This document shows, in pieces, positions 13,355 to 21,077 of a stretch of DNA of 30,137 bases. The DNA comes from a virus. The stretch spans positions 1 through 30,137 of IMG/VR virus record IMGVR_UViG_3300042429_000733. One strand, 5' to 3'. Each line of letters opens with the position of its first letter. The stretch's first letter is position 1. Both the position numbers and the translations under genes were made by a program. The notes beneath the pieces were generated by a model. The model did not search any database and was not told where the DNA came from. It worked only from the letters and a program-made list of their open reading frames with translations.

Positions 13355-14722
13355 ATGAAAGAAAAATATATACAACATTTAATTAATAAGGTTATTAATG
13401 AAGCACCTGTTGATTATGGAGATTATCCTGAAAGAATGCACCCAAGAACTCAAAGTAATATTGAGGATCCTGAAAAAAACTTATACGGTAAAAATAAGGC
13501 GTTTAAAGGTGGCACATCAGATGTTGAAAAAATGACATCTACCAGATTTAAAGATATTGTTGATTACGTTAAACGTTATTATGGTATTGTTGACGATCAA
13601 GGTAGACCAAACAAAAGTATTAACATTACAGACCAAAGAGTTAAATACGGTATTCAAGTGGAACAAATGAAAGCCGTACAAGAGGTTATGAAACTTGAAG
13701 GTCCTAAAAAAGACGAATTAAAAGATTTGGCTTTAGAAATTGCAGCAAAAGAAGAAGGATGGTTACCATATAGTAAAACCTTAGAAGACGCAATTGATGA
13801 AGGGATGGTAGAAAAAGAACTATCACAAGGCGCTGGTACAAAATATAAATTTGAATTTGTTAATGTATTAACGTTCTTAAATGAAGAAAAAATTAATCCT
13901 AACCAATTCCAACTGGAAAAGGAAGAGGAACCTGAATTTGAAATTCCGGCAAATTTCTCATTTGATGTTGATGAATTAACACCACAAGAGGAGTTTCAAC
14001 TTGAGGTTGAAAAAAGAAACGTTATTAACGCGATTATTCAAGGTAAAGGTAAAAAAGGTCAATTTGCGTTTCAAGCATTTAAAGATAGATTAGATGAAAT
14101 TGACCCTCGTTTCTACCCACTTTATAATAAAATTATGTCAGCAAATGACTTAATGTATTTTACCGATGAAGACTTGATTGAAGCTATGGGCGGAAATGCA
14201 GCGGGTTCATCGGGTGTTGAGGAGGATGGTGATGACGAAGATAGAGATATGGTTATCGCCAATGGACTTATATTCCCAATCTTATTACACGAATTAGTTA
14301 AAGGTTTTGCTGCGATCCCAACAAGAGAACAATGGAGAGGAATGGATCCGGGGAAAGCTCAGGATGTAATGGGACAAACAGATGTATTTTCAAATGAACC
14401 AATGCAATTTAGAGTTGGTGGTGAATTAATTACAAAATTAAGATTCTTATTACCTGATGACCTAACGGTTAATGTTGAAAACAGAGATTTATTACCATTC
14501 TTTGAAAGATTACTTTATGCAGTTCCTGCTGAAGAATTCTTAAAAGAAATTATGGCAAATGTTGTTTCTGAAAACCCAAGTGATAACAATAAAGCAAAAC
14601 GAAAATTCAATGAGTTATTAGTTAAGGCTAAAGAAGACTATAAGAAGTTTAAAGAAGATAGAGATGATGACTATGATGATGAAGATGAAGATGATGACAT
14701 CTTATCTAAATTAGGTTTCTAA
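13355..14722 (+). CDS. probable virion protein with capsid-targeting-like N-terminus
   Basis: A 455-residue acidic protein starting two bases after the previous stop. The first 18 residues, MKEKYIQHLINKVINEAP, form an amphipathic helix ending in I-N-E followed by A, which fits the (L/I)xE|A cleavage rule of T4-type prohead proteases and the site in the capsid protein. The body includes a helical region (residues 100-150, QVEQMKAVQEVMKLEGPKKD), an acidic middle (ELTPQEEFQLEVEKRNVINA), a hydrophobic segment (MVIANGLIFPILLHELVKGF, about 305-325) that may be a buried helix, and a strongly acidic C-terminus. No named family is recognised. It immediately precedes a terminator and the terminase gene. 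Confidence 0.75.
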   Translation: MKEKYIQHLINKVINEAPVDYGDYPERMHPRTQSNIEDPEKNLYGKNKAFKGGTSDVEKMTSTRFKDIVDYVKRYYGIVDDQGRPNKSINITDQRVKYGIQVEQMKAVQEVMKLEGPKKDELKDLALEIAAKEEGWLPYSKTLEDAIDEGMVEKELSQGAGTKYKFEFVNVLTFLNEEKINPNQFQLEKEEEPEFEIPANFSFDVDELTPQEEFQLEVEKRNVINAIIQGKGKKGQFAFQAFKDRLDEIDPRFYPLYNKIMSANDLMYFTDEDLIEAMGGNAAGSSGVEEDGDDEDRDMVIANGLIFPILLHELVKGFAAIPTREQWRGMDPGKAQDVMGQTDVFSNEPMQFRVGGELITKLRFLLPDDLTVNVENRDLLPFFERLLYAVPAEEFLKEIMANVVSENPSDNNKAKRKFNELLVKAKEDYKKFKEDRDDDYDDEDEDDDILSKLGF

Positions 14723-14740
14723 ACTAAACTACAAATACTT

Positions 14741-14774
14741 AAAACCCCCTTTTATGAAAATAACTGGGGGTTTT
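14741..14774 (+). terminator. intrinsic terminator before the terminase gene
   Basis: AAAACCCCC (14741-14749) pairs with GGGGGTTTT (14766-14774). The T run is short because the late-promoter-like motif begins right after it. Confidence 0.75.
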
Positions 14775-14790
14775 GATATTTATATAGAAA
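14775..14790 (+). promoter_or_regulatory. late-promoter-like motif before terminase
   Basis: GATATTTATATAGAAA, placed between a terminator and ATG 14797. This is the clearest example that the motif starts a new transcript. Confidence 0.6.
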
Positions 14791-14796
14791 TGTCTT

Positions 14797-16566
14797 ATGG
14801 GTTTAACTAAAGAACAGGTAATGTTAGAATACGTAAAGTGTATGAAAGATACTCCTTACGCATTAAGAACATATCTTCAAACATACGATAACACAGTTTC
14901 AAAATACGTACCATTAGAGTTATTCCCTGATCAGATATCGTTGTTAACTGATTATGAAGAATTTGAGGAAAATATTGCGTTAAAATATCGTCAGGCGGGT
15001 GTGTCTACGGTAACTGCGGCTTGGATATCAAAAAGATTGGTATTCGCAAAAAAGAACCAACCTGAAAAAATTCTTATTATCGCCAACAAATTGGATACAT
15101 CTATGGAGATGGCGAATAAGATACGTGCGTTTGTTGATCAATGGCCAAGTTGGGTCGGAGCGGGATTCTCAAATGATAAGAATTCACAAAAACACTATAA
15201 ATTATCAAATGGGTCTGAGGTAAAGGCGGTGGCAACATCAAAAGATGCCTTGCGTGGTTTTACCCCTACAATACTTGTATTTGACGAGGCGGCGTTTATT
15301 GAAGCCGACAGTGACTTCTGGGCGGCTTGTATGGCATCCTTATCCACAGGGGGTAAGGTAATAGTAGTTTCAACACCAAATGGTTACGATCCAATTTATT
15401 ATGAAATATATGATCAAGCATTAAAGGGGATGAATAACTTTAAAATCTCTGAGATGTTTTGGTACCGAGATCCAAGATATTCAAAAGATTTATATTTGGT
15501 ACCGACTGAGGATTTGGTGAAATATCTTTTAAATAAAGAAGAACACGACCTTAGTAAACATATTTCATTTGAACATATTGATCCATACCACAGAAATTAT
15601 AAAGAGTTAGATGACTACTTTAAAAAAGGTTATAAACCATGTTCTACTTGGTATGAGAAAATGGTTAAAAAACTTAAATACGATAAGAGAAAGATTAACC
15701 AAGAGTTAAATTGTGAATTTTTAGGTTCGGGAGATAACGTATTTGAGAATAGTCAATTAGAATATATTAAAGATAATACTATTATGGACCCCACAGGTAA
15801 ACTGATGGGTAATTCATTATGGATGTGGAAAGAACCAATTCCCGAACATAAATACATTATGGGTGTGGACGTTTCTCGTGGAGATAGTGAAGACTTTTCT
15901 TCCATACAAATTATAGATTTTGATGATAGAGAACAAGTATTTGAATATGTTGGTAAAATACCACCTGACGCTCTTGCTGAAATTGCATACAAATGGGGTA
16001 TGATGTATAACGCATTTGTTGTTGTGGATATAACAGGTGGTATGGGAATTACCACCGTTAGAAAACTACAGGAACTTGGATACAAAAACCTATATGTTGA
16101 AGGTATTGATCAAACAAATATTTGGTCATATAATTCAAAATTGGCAGAAAAAATACCGGGATTAAATTTTAACAATAAACGTGTACAAATTATTGCCGCA
16201 TTTGAGGAATATGTAAGACATAAGTTTAAGATACGTAGTGTTAGGTTATACAATGAAATGAACACATTTATTTACGTTAATGGTAGACCTGATCACCAAA
16301 GAGGACAACATGATGACCTTATCATGGGTATTTCTATGGCAATATATGTTGGAGAATCATCTTTCACTAAATTAGAAAAGGTTGTTGAAAGAACAAAAAT
16401 AATGTTAGAATCTTGGACAGTTGTTAGTGATAATACGGCAAGACAACAAACACATTTTGACCCAGTTATTCCAAATACTAACGTAAAACATGATAGATGG
16501 TCAAGAGATGCAGGACCATCAAAAGATGATTACATTAAATATAATTGGTTATTCGGTAATAGATAA
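14797..16566 (+). CDS. terL: terminase large subunit (T4 gp17-like)
   Basis: A 589-residue DNA packaging motor. The ATPase domain has a Walker A variant RQAGVST (65-71), Walker B ILVFDE (159-164) with catalytic E164, and coupling motif STPNG (192-196). The C-terminal RNase H-like nuclease has three expected acidic residues: D358 in IMGVDVSRGD, D411 in FVVVDITGG and D506/D507 in GQHDDLIMG. Length and motif spacing fit T4-type large terminases. It docks on the portal to drive DNA into the prohead and cuts concatemers. The start ATG 14797 follows the phage motif; an ATG at 14789 is in another frame. No small terminase was recognised in the window. It opens the head module. Confidence 0.96.
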   Translation: MGLTKEQVMLEYVKCMKDTPYALRTYLQTYDNTVSKYVPLELFPDQISLLTDYEEFEENIALKYRQAGVSTVTAAWISKRLVFAKKNQPEKILIIANKLDTSMEMANKIRAFVDQWPSWVGAGFSNDKNSQKHYKLSNGSEVKAVATSKDALRGFTPTILVFDEAAFIEADSDFWAACMASLSTGGKVIVVSTPNGYDPIYYEIYDQALKGMNNFKISEMFWYRDPRYSKDLYLVPTEDLVKYLLNKEEHDLSKHISFEHIDPYHRNYKELDDYFKKGYKPCSTWYEKMVKKLKYDKRKINQELNCEFLGSGDNVFENSQLEYIKDNTIMDPTGKLMGNSLWMWKEPIPEHKYIMGVDVSRGDSEDFSSIQIIDFDDREQVFEYVGKIPPDALAEIAYKWGMMYNAFVVVDITGGMGITTVRKLQELGYKNLYVEGIDQTNIWSYNSKLAEKIPGLNFNNKRVQIIAAFEEYVRHKFKIRSVRLYNEMNTFIYVNGRPDHQRGQHDDLIMGISMAIYVGESSFTKLEKVVERTKIMLESWTVVSDNTARQQTHFDPVIPNTNVKHDRWSRDAGPSKDDYIKYNWLFGNR

Positions 16567-16577
16567 TATTTAAAGAT

Positions 16578-16736
16578 ATGGGACTTACAACAAGAAAAAA
16601 ATCAGGTAATATAATCGGGGGATCACGACTTGTGGTACCAGGTCAGCCTATTTATAGTGTGAAAGTAAATGACCCTTCATTTAATAGTAAGGGGGATAAA
16701 AGTAATGGTCAACAACCTAACAATGACAAAAAGTAA
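16578..16736 (+). CDS. 52-aa hypothetical protein between terminase and portal
   Basis: ORF from ATG 16578 to TAA 16734-16736, starting MGLTTRKKSGNIIGGSRLVV. The product is small, basic at the N-terminus and polar/disordered at the C-terminus (SKGDKSNGQQPNNDKK). The middle PGQPIYSVKVNDPSFN may form a beta hairpin. An AATATTTAAAG motif precedes it closely. No family is recognised, but its place between two essential head genes and its clean codon usage support a real gene, possibly a small structural or packaging factor. Confidence 0.6.
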   Translation: MGLTTRKKSGNIIGGSRLVVPGQPIYSVKVNDPSFNSKGDKSNGQQPNNDKK

Positions 16737-16783
16737 AATGAGTGAAATGTTTAGTATTGACAAAAAATTATTAAATTTTTAAT

Positions 16784-18622
16784 ATGGAGCAAAATAATAG
16801 TAATAATAACAACAATAATAATAATAATAACGTTAATGATTTAACGATATGGCAGAAGTTATCAAAAACTTTTGGGCCTAACTCGTTATTAGGAATGGAT
16901 TATCCCACATATAAGTTGGATAAACAGGTTATACTTAAAACTACAGATAAGAGAGAGTTTGAGAAAGAAAAATTACAACTTCAACAAACGTTATTCTTAA
17001 ACAATCAATGGGCTAAGATTGAAAATAATCTTTATACCCAAGCAATTTATTATGAACCAAATAGAATTGCGTCATTCTATGATTATGAATCAATGGAGTA
17101 TACTCCTGAGATATCAACGGCATTAGACATTTATTCTGAAGAATCTACTACACCTAATCAGGATGGTTACTTATTACAAATTTACTCTGAATCAAAAAGA
17201 ATTAAAAGTATCTTGGTTGATTTATTTGTTAACAACTTAGATATCAATACTAACTTACCTATGTGGGTTAGAAATACTTGTAAATACGGTGACAATTTCG
17301 TTTACCTGAAATTAGATACGGAAAAAGGAGTTACGGGATGTATCCAATTACCTAATATTGAAATTGAAAGATTGGAAAGAGGTATGGAATCAAGAACCGT
17401 AAATGCAACTCCAAATCCAAACGATAAAGGATTAAGATTCCATTGGAAAGTAAAAGATATGGAATTTAATACTTGGGAGATTGCTCACTTCAGATTATTG
17501 GGTGATGACAGAAAATTACCTTATGGTACATCAATGTTAGAAAAAGCTCGTCGTATTTGGAAACAATTGGTATTGGCTGAAGACGCTATGTTAATCTACA
17601 GAACATCAAGAGCACCTGAAAGACGTGTATTTAAAGTATTTGTTGGGAACATGGATGATAAGGATGTTGAATCGTATGTACAACGTGTTGCAAACAAGTT
17701 TAAAAGAGAACAAGTTGTAGATAGTAAAACAGGTAATGTGGATTTACGTTTCAATCAAATGGCAGTGGATCAAGATTACTTTGTTCCTGTTCGTGACGTA
17801 GCTCAAACAATGCCTATTGAGACATTACCGGGAGCAACAAACTTAGCGGAAATTGCAGATATTGAATATATCCAAAAGAAGTTATTAACCGCACTTAGAA
17901 TTCCAAAGGCTTACTTAGGTTTTGAAGAAGTTGTTGGTGATGGTAAAAATTTATCTTTATTAGATATTAGATTTGCGAGAACAATTAATAAAATACAAAA
18001 GGCAATTATTGCCGAATTAAATAAAATTGCAATTATTCACTTATTCCTATTAGGGTTTGAGGATGAATTACATAACTTTACGTTAGGTTTAACAAATCCA
18101 TCAAAACAAGCTGATTTATTAATGATTGATGTATGGAAAGAAAAAGTAACATTATATAAAGATATGGTTGGTGAAATACCAAAATCAATTCAACCTACAT
18201 CTGCTACTTGGGCTAAGAAACATATCTTTGGTTTCTCTGATGAAGAGATTAAACTTGAGGTACAACAAATAAGATTAGAAAGAGCGGTATCTGCCGAATT
18301 AGACAATACCGCAACAATAATCACACATACGGGATTATTTGATAATGTAGACAAACTTTACCATACTACAACAGGAACAACTAAAAATGCCGCAGCATCA
18401 GGAGATCCATCAGCACCTGGAGCACCACCTGATATGGGAGGATCACCACCACCCCCACCTGATATGGGATCTGAAATGCCTGTAGGTGAATCAAAAAAAG
18501 ATAACTTAAATATATTATTGGAAAATGATGATATATTAGGTGAAAAATACCTTGATTTATCAAAAGGTAGAAATTCTTTAGGTTCTATGGAAGAACAGTT
18601 AAACAAATTACTAAATGATTGA
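16784..18622 (+). CDS. portal protein (T4 gp20-like)
   Basis: A 612-residue portal vertex protein, forming the ring through which DNA enters and to which the tail attaches. After a poly-Asn N-terminus come typical gp20-like segments: ASFYDYESMEYTPEISTALD (about 95-115), DIYSEESTTPN, the crown and wing region with WKVKDMEFNTWEIAHFRLL, the stem/clip region LPYGTSMLEKARRIWKQLVL with AMLIYRTSRAPERRVFKVFV, and the core ending YIQKKLLTALRIPKAYLGFE and NLSLLDIRFARTI. The C-terminus carries a Pro/Gly-rich tail (GGSPPPPPDMG) and a short helix. The length is somewhat above T4 gp20 (524) because of these ends. It lies in the expected order after the terminase and before the protease. Confidence 0.95.
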   Translation: MEQNNSNNNNNNNNNNVNDLTIWQKLSKTFGPNSLLGMDYPTYKLDKQVILKTTDKREFEKEKLQLQQTLFLNNQWAKIENNLYTQAIYYEPNRIASFYDYESMEYTPEISTALDIYSEESTTPNQDGYLLQIYSESKRIKSILVDLFVNNLDINTNLPMWVRNTCKYGDNFVYLKLDTEKGVTGCIQLPNIEIERLERGMESRTVNATPNPNDKGLRFHWKVKDMEFNTWEIAHFRLLGDDRKLPYGTSMLEKARRIWKQLVLAEDAMLIYRTSRAPERRVFKVFVGNMDDKDVESYVQRVANKFKREQVVDSKTGNVDLRFNQMAVDQDYFVPVRDVAQTMPIETLPGATNLAEIADIEYIQKKLLTALRIPKAYLGFEEVVGDGKNLSLLDIRFARTINKIQKAIIAELNKIAIIHLFLLGFEDELHNFTLGLTNPSKQADLLMIDVWKEKVTLYKDMVGEIPKSIQPTSATWAKKHIFGFSDEEIKLEVQQIRLERAVSAELDNTATIITHTGLFDNVDKLYHTTTGTTKNAAASGDPSAPGAPPDMGGSPPPPPDMGSEMPVGESKKDNLNILLENDDILGEKYLDLSKGRNSLGSMEEQLNKLLND

Positions 18623-18636
18623 TATTTATAATAAAA
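18621..18636 (+). promoter_or_regulatory. late-promoter-like motif
   Basis: GATATTTATAATAAAA, overlapping the portal stop codon and ending seven bases before ATG 18644. Confidence 0.5.
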
Positions 18637-18643
18637 AAAAATT

Positions 18644-19360
18644 ATGAAATTTGGGTTATTAAAATCAAAAATTGAGAATTGTTTGGTAGAATCATACAGA
18701 AAAAATGGTTTAAAACGAGATATGTTTGTTTTTGAAGAACTTGTGTTAAAGAACAAATCTTTAAGTACACTTTATTTCTTATATGATGAACTTAGTAAGA
18801 ACAAAGGATTAAATGAATCTTTTGTAAATGAGTATATTAACGAAAGTATTATACTATTTGAGAATACTATTTCTAAGGTTGAGAAATCAGACATTAAAGA
18901 TTTAAATTCTTGGGTTGGTCATATTGTAACAGAAAACAGATACCGAGATATTGATAATTTATTCTCAAATGAAGCATCCACTTTAGAGGAAAAATTAAAA
19001 AGTAAAAAAACTATTTCTGAAAACCTCAAAAAAAATACAATAAAAGAAAAGGATGTTATTGAAGTTCCATTAAAATCTATGGTTGAAGTGGCAAACAATA
19101 CAATTAAAACACATATTGATAGTTTAAACGAAAGTGAAAGAAAACAACTTAATGTTTTACTGAGTACTCCCGATGAAAAACTTAATCAAAAATATAATTT
19201 TCTTAAAGAAGATGTAATTGAAAAATTGGAGGGTTTATTAACGGAAAATGAAGATTCTGAAACTAGTGGAAAAATCAACGAAACAATTGAAAAATTACAA
19301 ACAGAAAATTACGACAAATTAAATTATTTTAAACTAAAACAATTAAATGAAAATCTTTAA
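18644..19360 (+). CDS. helical hypothetical protein of the head module
   Basis: A 238-residue, almost entirely helical, charged protein. The N-terminal part (KIENCLVESYRKNGLKRDMF, then FEELVLKNKSLSTLYFLYDE) looks like a globular helical bundle. Residues 120-238 are Lys/Glu-rich and likely coiled coil, ending KLNYFKLKQLNENL. No transmembrane segment is seen. It sits between portal and prohead protease, the place where T4 encodes small prohead core proteins (gp67 and gp68), so a core or scaffold role is plausible, but no sequence similarity can be claimed. Possible (L/I)xE sites such as LTE near the end may be protease targets. A terminator follows. Confidence 0.75.
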   Translation: MKFGLLKSKIENCLVESYRKNGLKRDMFVFEELVLKNKSLSTLYFLYDELSKNKGLNESFVNEYINESIILFENTISKVEKSDIKDLNSWVGHIVTENRYRDIDNLFSNEASTLEEKLKSKKTISENLKKNTIKEKDVIEVPLKSMVEVANNTIKTHIDSLNESERKQLNVLLSTPDEKLNQKYNFLKEDVIEKLEGLLTENEDSETSGKINETIEKLQTENYDKLNYFKLKQLNENL

Positions 19361-19400
19361 TTATTAGGAATTTGTTTTTGTTAGTAAATATTTTTACTTA

Positions 19401-19432
19401 AAATCTGTCTCTTAAGGACAGATTTTTTTTTT
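19401..19432 (+). terminator. intrinsic terminator inside the head module
   Basis: AAATCTGTC (19401-19409) pairs with GACAGATTT (19417-19425) around TCTTAAG, followed by a long T run. Confidence 0.9.
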
Positions 19433-19511
19433 AGTGATTTTTTTATTTGATATATACCCCAAAATCAGTTATTATTATTTAAAATAAACCATATCAGTAT
19501 GAAGAAAATTT

Positions 19512-19979
19512 ATGAAAAAAGGCAAAACCGAAAAAATCAATGGTTTTAGGACATCAAAGATAGTCTATGGCACCGTAGACTCCAAAGAATTTAAATCACT
19601 TTACCTAAATATCCAAACTTGGGTTGAACCAAAAAAAGACTCTGAAAATTGGACAAGAGTTGTCCTTAATATGAGCAGATCAATTAAACATACCGTCCAT
19701 CACAAATTAGATAAGACAATGTTTGACAATAAATTTATAGTAGACTTAGATCTTAGAACAAGCGGTCTACACCTCAAAAAGAAATCGTTCATGAATTTAG
19801 AAATTAACCTATTCCTAAATGAACCAATAGATTTCAAATCCTTAAAATTAAAAAAAACACTTAAATTATTAGTAAAAGAAATCTATTCAGATGTGTTAGT
19901 TAGTAACCCAAACTTTAAATTTTATTTAACAAAAAATGGTAATTCTAAAACTATTAAGATAAAAACAGAAACGACCTAA
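19512..19979 (+). CDS. 155-aa basic hypothetical protein
   Basis: A 155-residue basic protein. ATG 19512 is chosen; the ATG at 19500 is in another frame and stops soon. Predicted beta strands dominate: FRTSKIVYGTVDSKEFKSLY, YLNIQTWVEPK, WTRVVLNMSRSI, KFIVDLDLRTSGLHL and SFMNLEINLFLNEP, ending in a helix and a basic tail. The pattern looks like a small beta-sandwich or OB-type domain but no family is named. It stands between a terminator and the protease's phage motif, so it has its own short transcript, probably from the AT-rich region at 19435-19511. Confidence 0.7.
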   Translation: MKKGKTEKINGFRTSKIVYGTVDSKEFKSLYLNIQTWVEPKKDSENWTRVVLNMSRSIKHTVHHKLDKTMFDNKFIVDLDLRTSGLHLKKKSFMNLEINLFLNEPIDFKSLKLKKTLKLLVKEIYSDVLVSNPNFKFYLTKNGNSKTIKIKTETT

Positions 19980-19994
19980 TATTTATAACTAAAA
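19978..19994 (+). promoter_or_regulatory. late-promoter-like motif before the prohead protease
   Basis: AATATTTATAACTAAAA, six bases before ATG 20001 and overlapping the previous stop codon. Confidence 0.5.
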
Positions 19995-20000
19995 CTTATT

Positions 20001-20729
20001 ATGGGTGAATATAAAATTTTAGGACCTAAAGATACGGGTAGAGGAATCCTTATTGAATACGATGCGGGATATATTAACCCAAAAGAAGGTCGTAACTACG
20101 AGATATTAAAAGAATCATCAAATCATTTAGACCATTCAAAACCATTTGAATTTTACGCAGTTTTACAAAAATATAATACACCTAACAGAAATGGTAGATT
20201 ATACCCTGAGAAGATCTTAAAGAGAGAGGCAGAAAATTATAGAAAGTTGATTGAGAAAGGAACCTCATTATCTGAATTAAACCACCCTGAGTCTTCTTTA
20301 ATTGATTTAGATCGTGTATCACATATAATCACTGATATATGGTGGGATGGTCCTGTATTGTTAGGTAAACTTAAATTGTTGACAAGCCCTGGATTTCATG
20401 AAAGAGGGGTTGTTTCTACTAAGGGAGATTTGGCAGCAAACTACTTACGTCAGGGAGTTACTTTAGGTATATCATCTCGTGGTGTAGGATCACTTAAAAA
20501 GATTGGGGAACAAAACGAAGTACAAGACGATTTTGAACTTATCTGTTTTGACTTAGTATCTTCACCATCTACACCTGGAGCTTACCTTTTCCAAGATAAG
20601 AACGATAGAATGAAGTACGAAGAGAACTTAGAGGAAGACAAAAAAATAGCAGTAGAAAGAAATGTTGGTGAAAGTGGTAACAAATCACTTGACTTAATGA
20701 AAAGATTAACCGATTATTTAGATAAATAA
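20001..20729 (+). CDS. prohead maturation protease (T4 gp21-like)
   Basis: A 242-residue serine protease of the phage prohead type. Motifs in order: YNTPNRNGRLYP (59-69), catalytic histidine H95 in SELNHPES, nucleophile serine S158 or S159 in LGISSRGVGS, and D184 in LICFDLVSSPSTPGAY, which closes the active site. It acts inside the assembled prohead, digests the scaffold and trims the capsid protein after (L/I)-x-E. Length is close to T4 gp21 (212) with a charged C-terminal tail that probably is removed on activation. It is followed at eight bases by a small gene. Likely substrates in this window are the proteins at 22546, 21078, 13355, 24728 and 26206. Confidence 0.93.
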   Translation: MGEYKILGPKDTGRGILIEYDAGYINPKEGRNYEILKESSNHLDHSKPFEFYAVLQKYNTPNRNGRLYPEKILKREAENYRKLIEKGTSLSELNHPESSLIDLDRVSHIITDIWWDGPVLLGKLKLLTSPGFHERGVVSTKGDLAANYLRQGVTLGISSRGVGSLKKIGEQNEVQDDFELICFDLVSSPSTPGAYLFQDKNDRMKYEENLEEDKKIAVERNVGESGNKSLDLMKRLTDYLDK

Positions 20730-20737
20730 AAAAAACT

Positions 20738-20953
20738 ATGGAACAAGGAGAAAAGTATTTTGTGGCTAAAATCACATCTGATTTATTAGATAGTGAATCA
20801 GGTAAAGTAAAAAAAATGAGAGAGGAGAAATTAGTATTGGGATACACCCCAACTGACGTTGAAGCGAAGGTGACTAAAGTGTATGAACACTATACGATGG
20901 ATTGGAGAATTACATCAATCACTGAAAGTAAAATTGACGAGGTGATTAATTAA
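20738..20953 (+). CDS. small protein resembling DUF4494
   Basis: A 71-residue protein with a beta-beta-helix-beta layout: KYFVAKITSDLLDSESGK, KMREEKLVLGYTPTDVEAKV and WRITSITESKIDEVI. The pattern (a strand, a charged hairpin ending in a hydrophobic strand, T..DAEA.. helix, then a strand with I.SI..S) resembles the DUF4494 family found in Bacteroidota and their phages, which supports the host assignment. Its function is unknown. It is co-transcribed with the prohead protease and closed by a strong terminator. The resemblance is by eye. Confidence 0.65.
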   Translation: MEQGEKYFVAKITSDLLDSESGKVKKMREEKLVLGYTPTDVEAKVTKVYEHYTMDWRITSITESKIDEVIN

Positions 20954-20976
20954 TCTTTAATTTAATTAAACTTAGG

Positions 20977-21009
20977 ATGGGTATAACATTGGTTATACCC
21001 ATTTTTTTT
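20977..21009 (+). terminator. intrinsic terminator before the scaffold gene
   Basis: ATGGGTATAAC (20977-20987) pairs with GTTATACCCAT (20992-21002) around ATTG, followed by a T run. Confidence 0.92.
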
Positions 21010-21048
21010 GCCCTATAGTGAGAAAAAAATGATTTTTTTTAAAATACA

Positions 21049-21066
21049 TACTATTTATATTGTAAA
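21049..21066 (+). promoter_or_regulatory. late-promoter-like motif before scaffold and capsid genes
   Basis: The core CTATTTATAT (21051-21060) is followed by an A-rich flank, twelve bases before ATG 21078. No motif or terminator separates the scaffold and capsid genes, so both probably depend on it. Confidence 0.5.
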
Positions 21067-21077
21067 ACAAACTATAG

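Noticed and set aside
16738-16782. 14-residue ORF (MSEMFSIDKKLLNF) between the 52-aa gene and the portal
   Set aside because: It could be a leader peptide, stopping one base before the portal ATG, but is too short to support as a gene.
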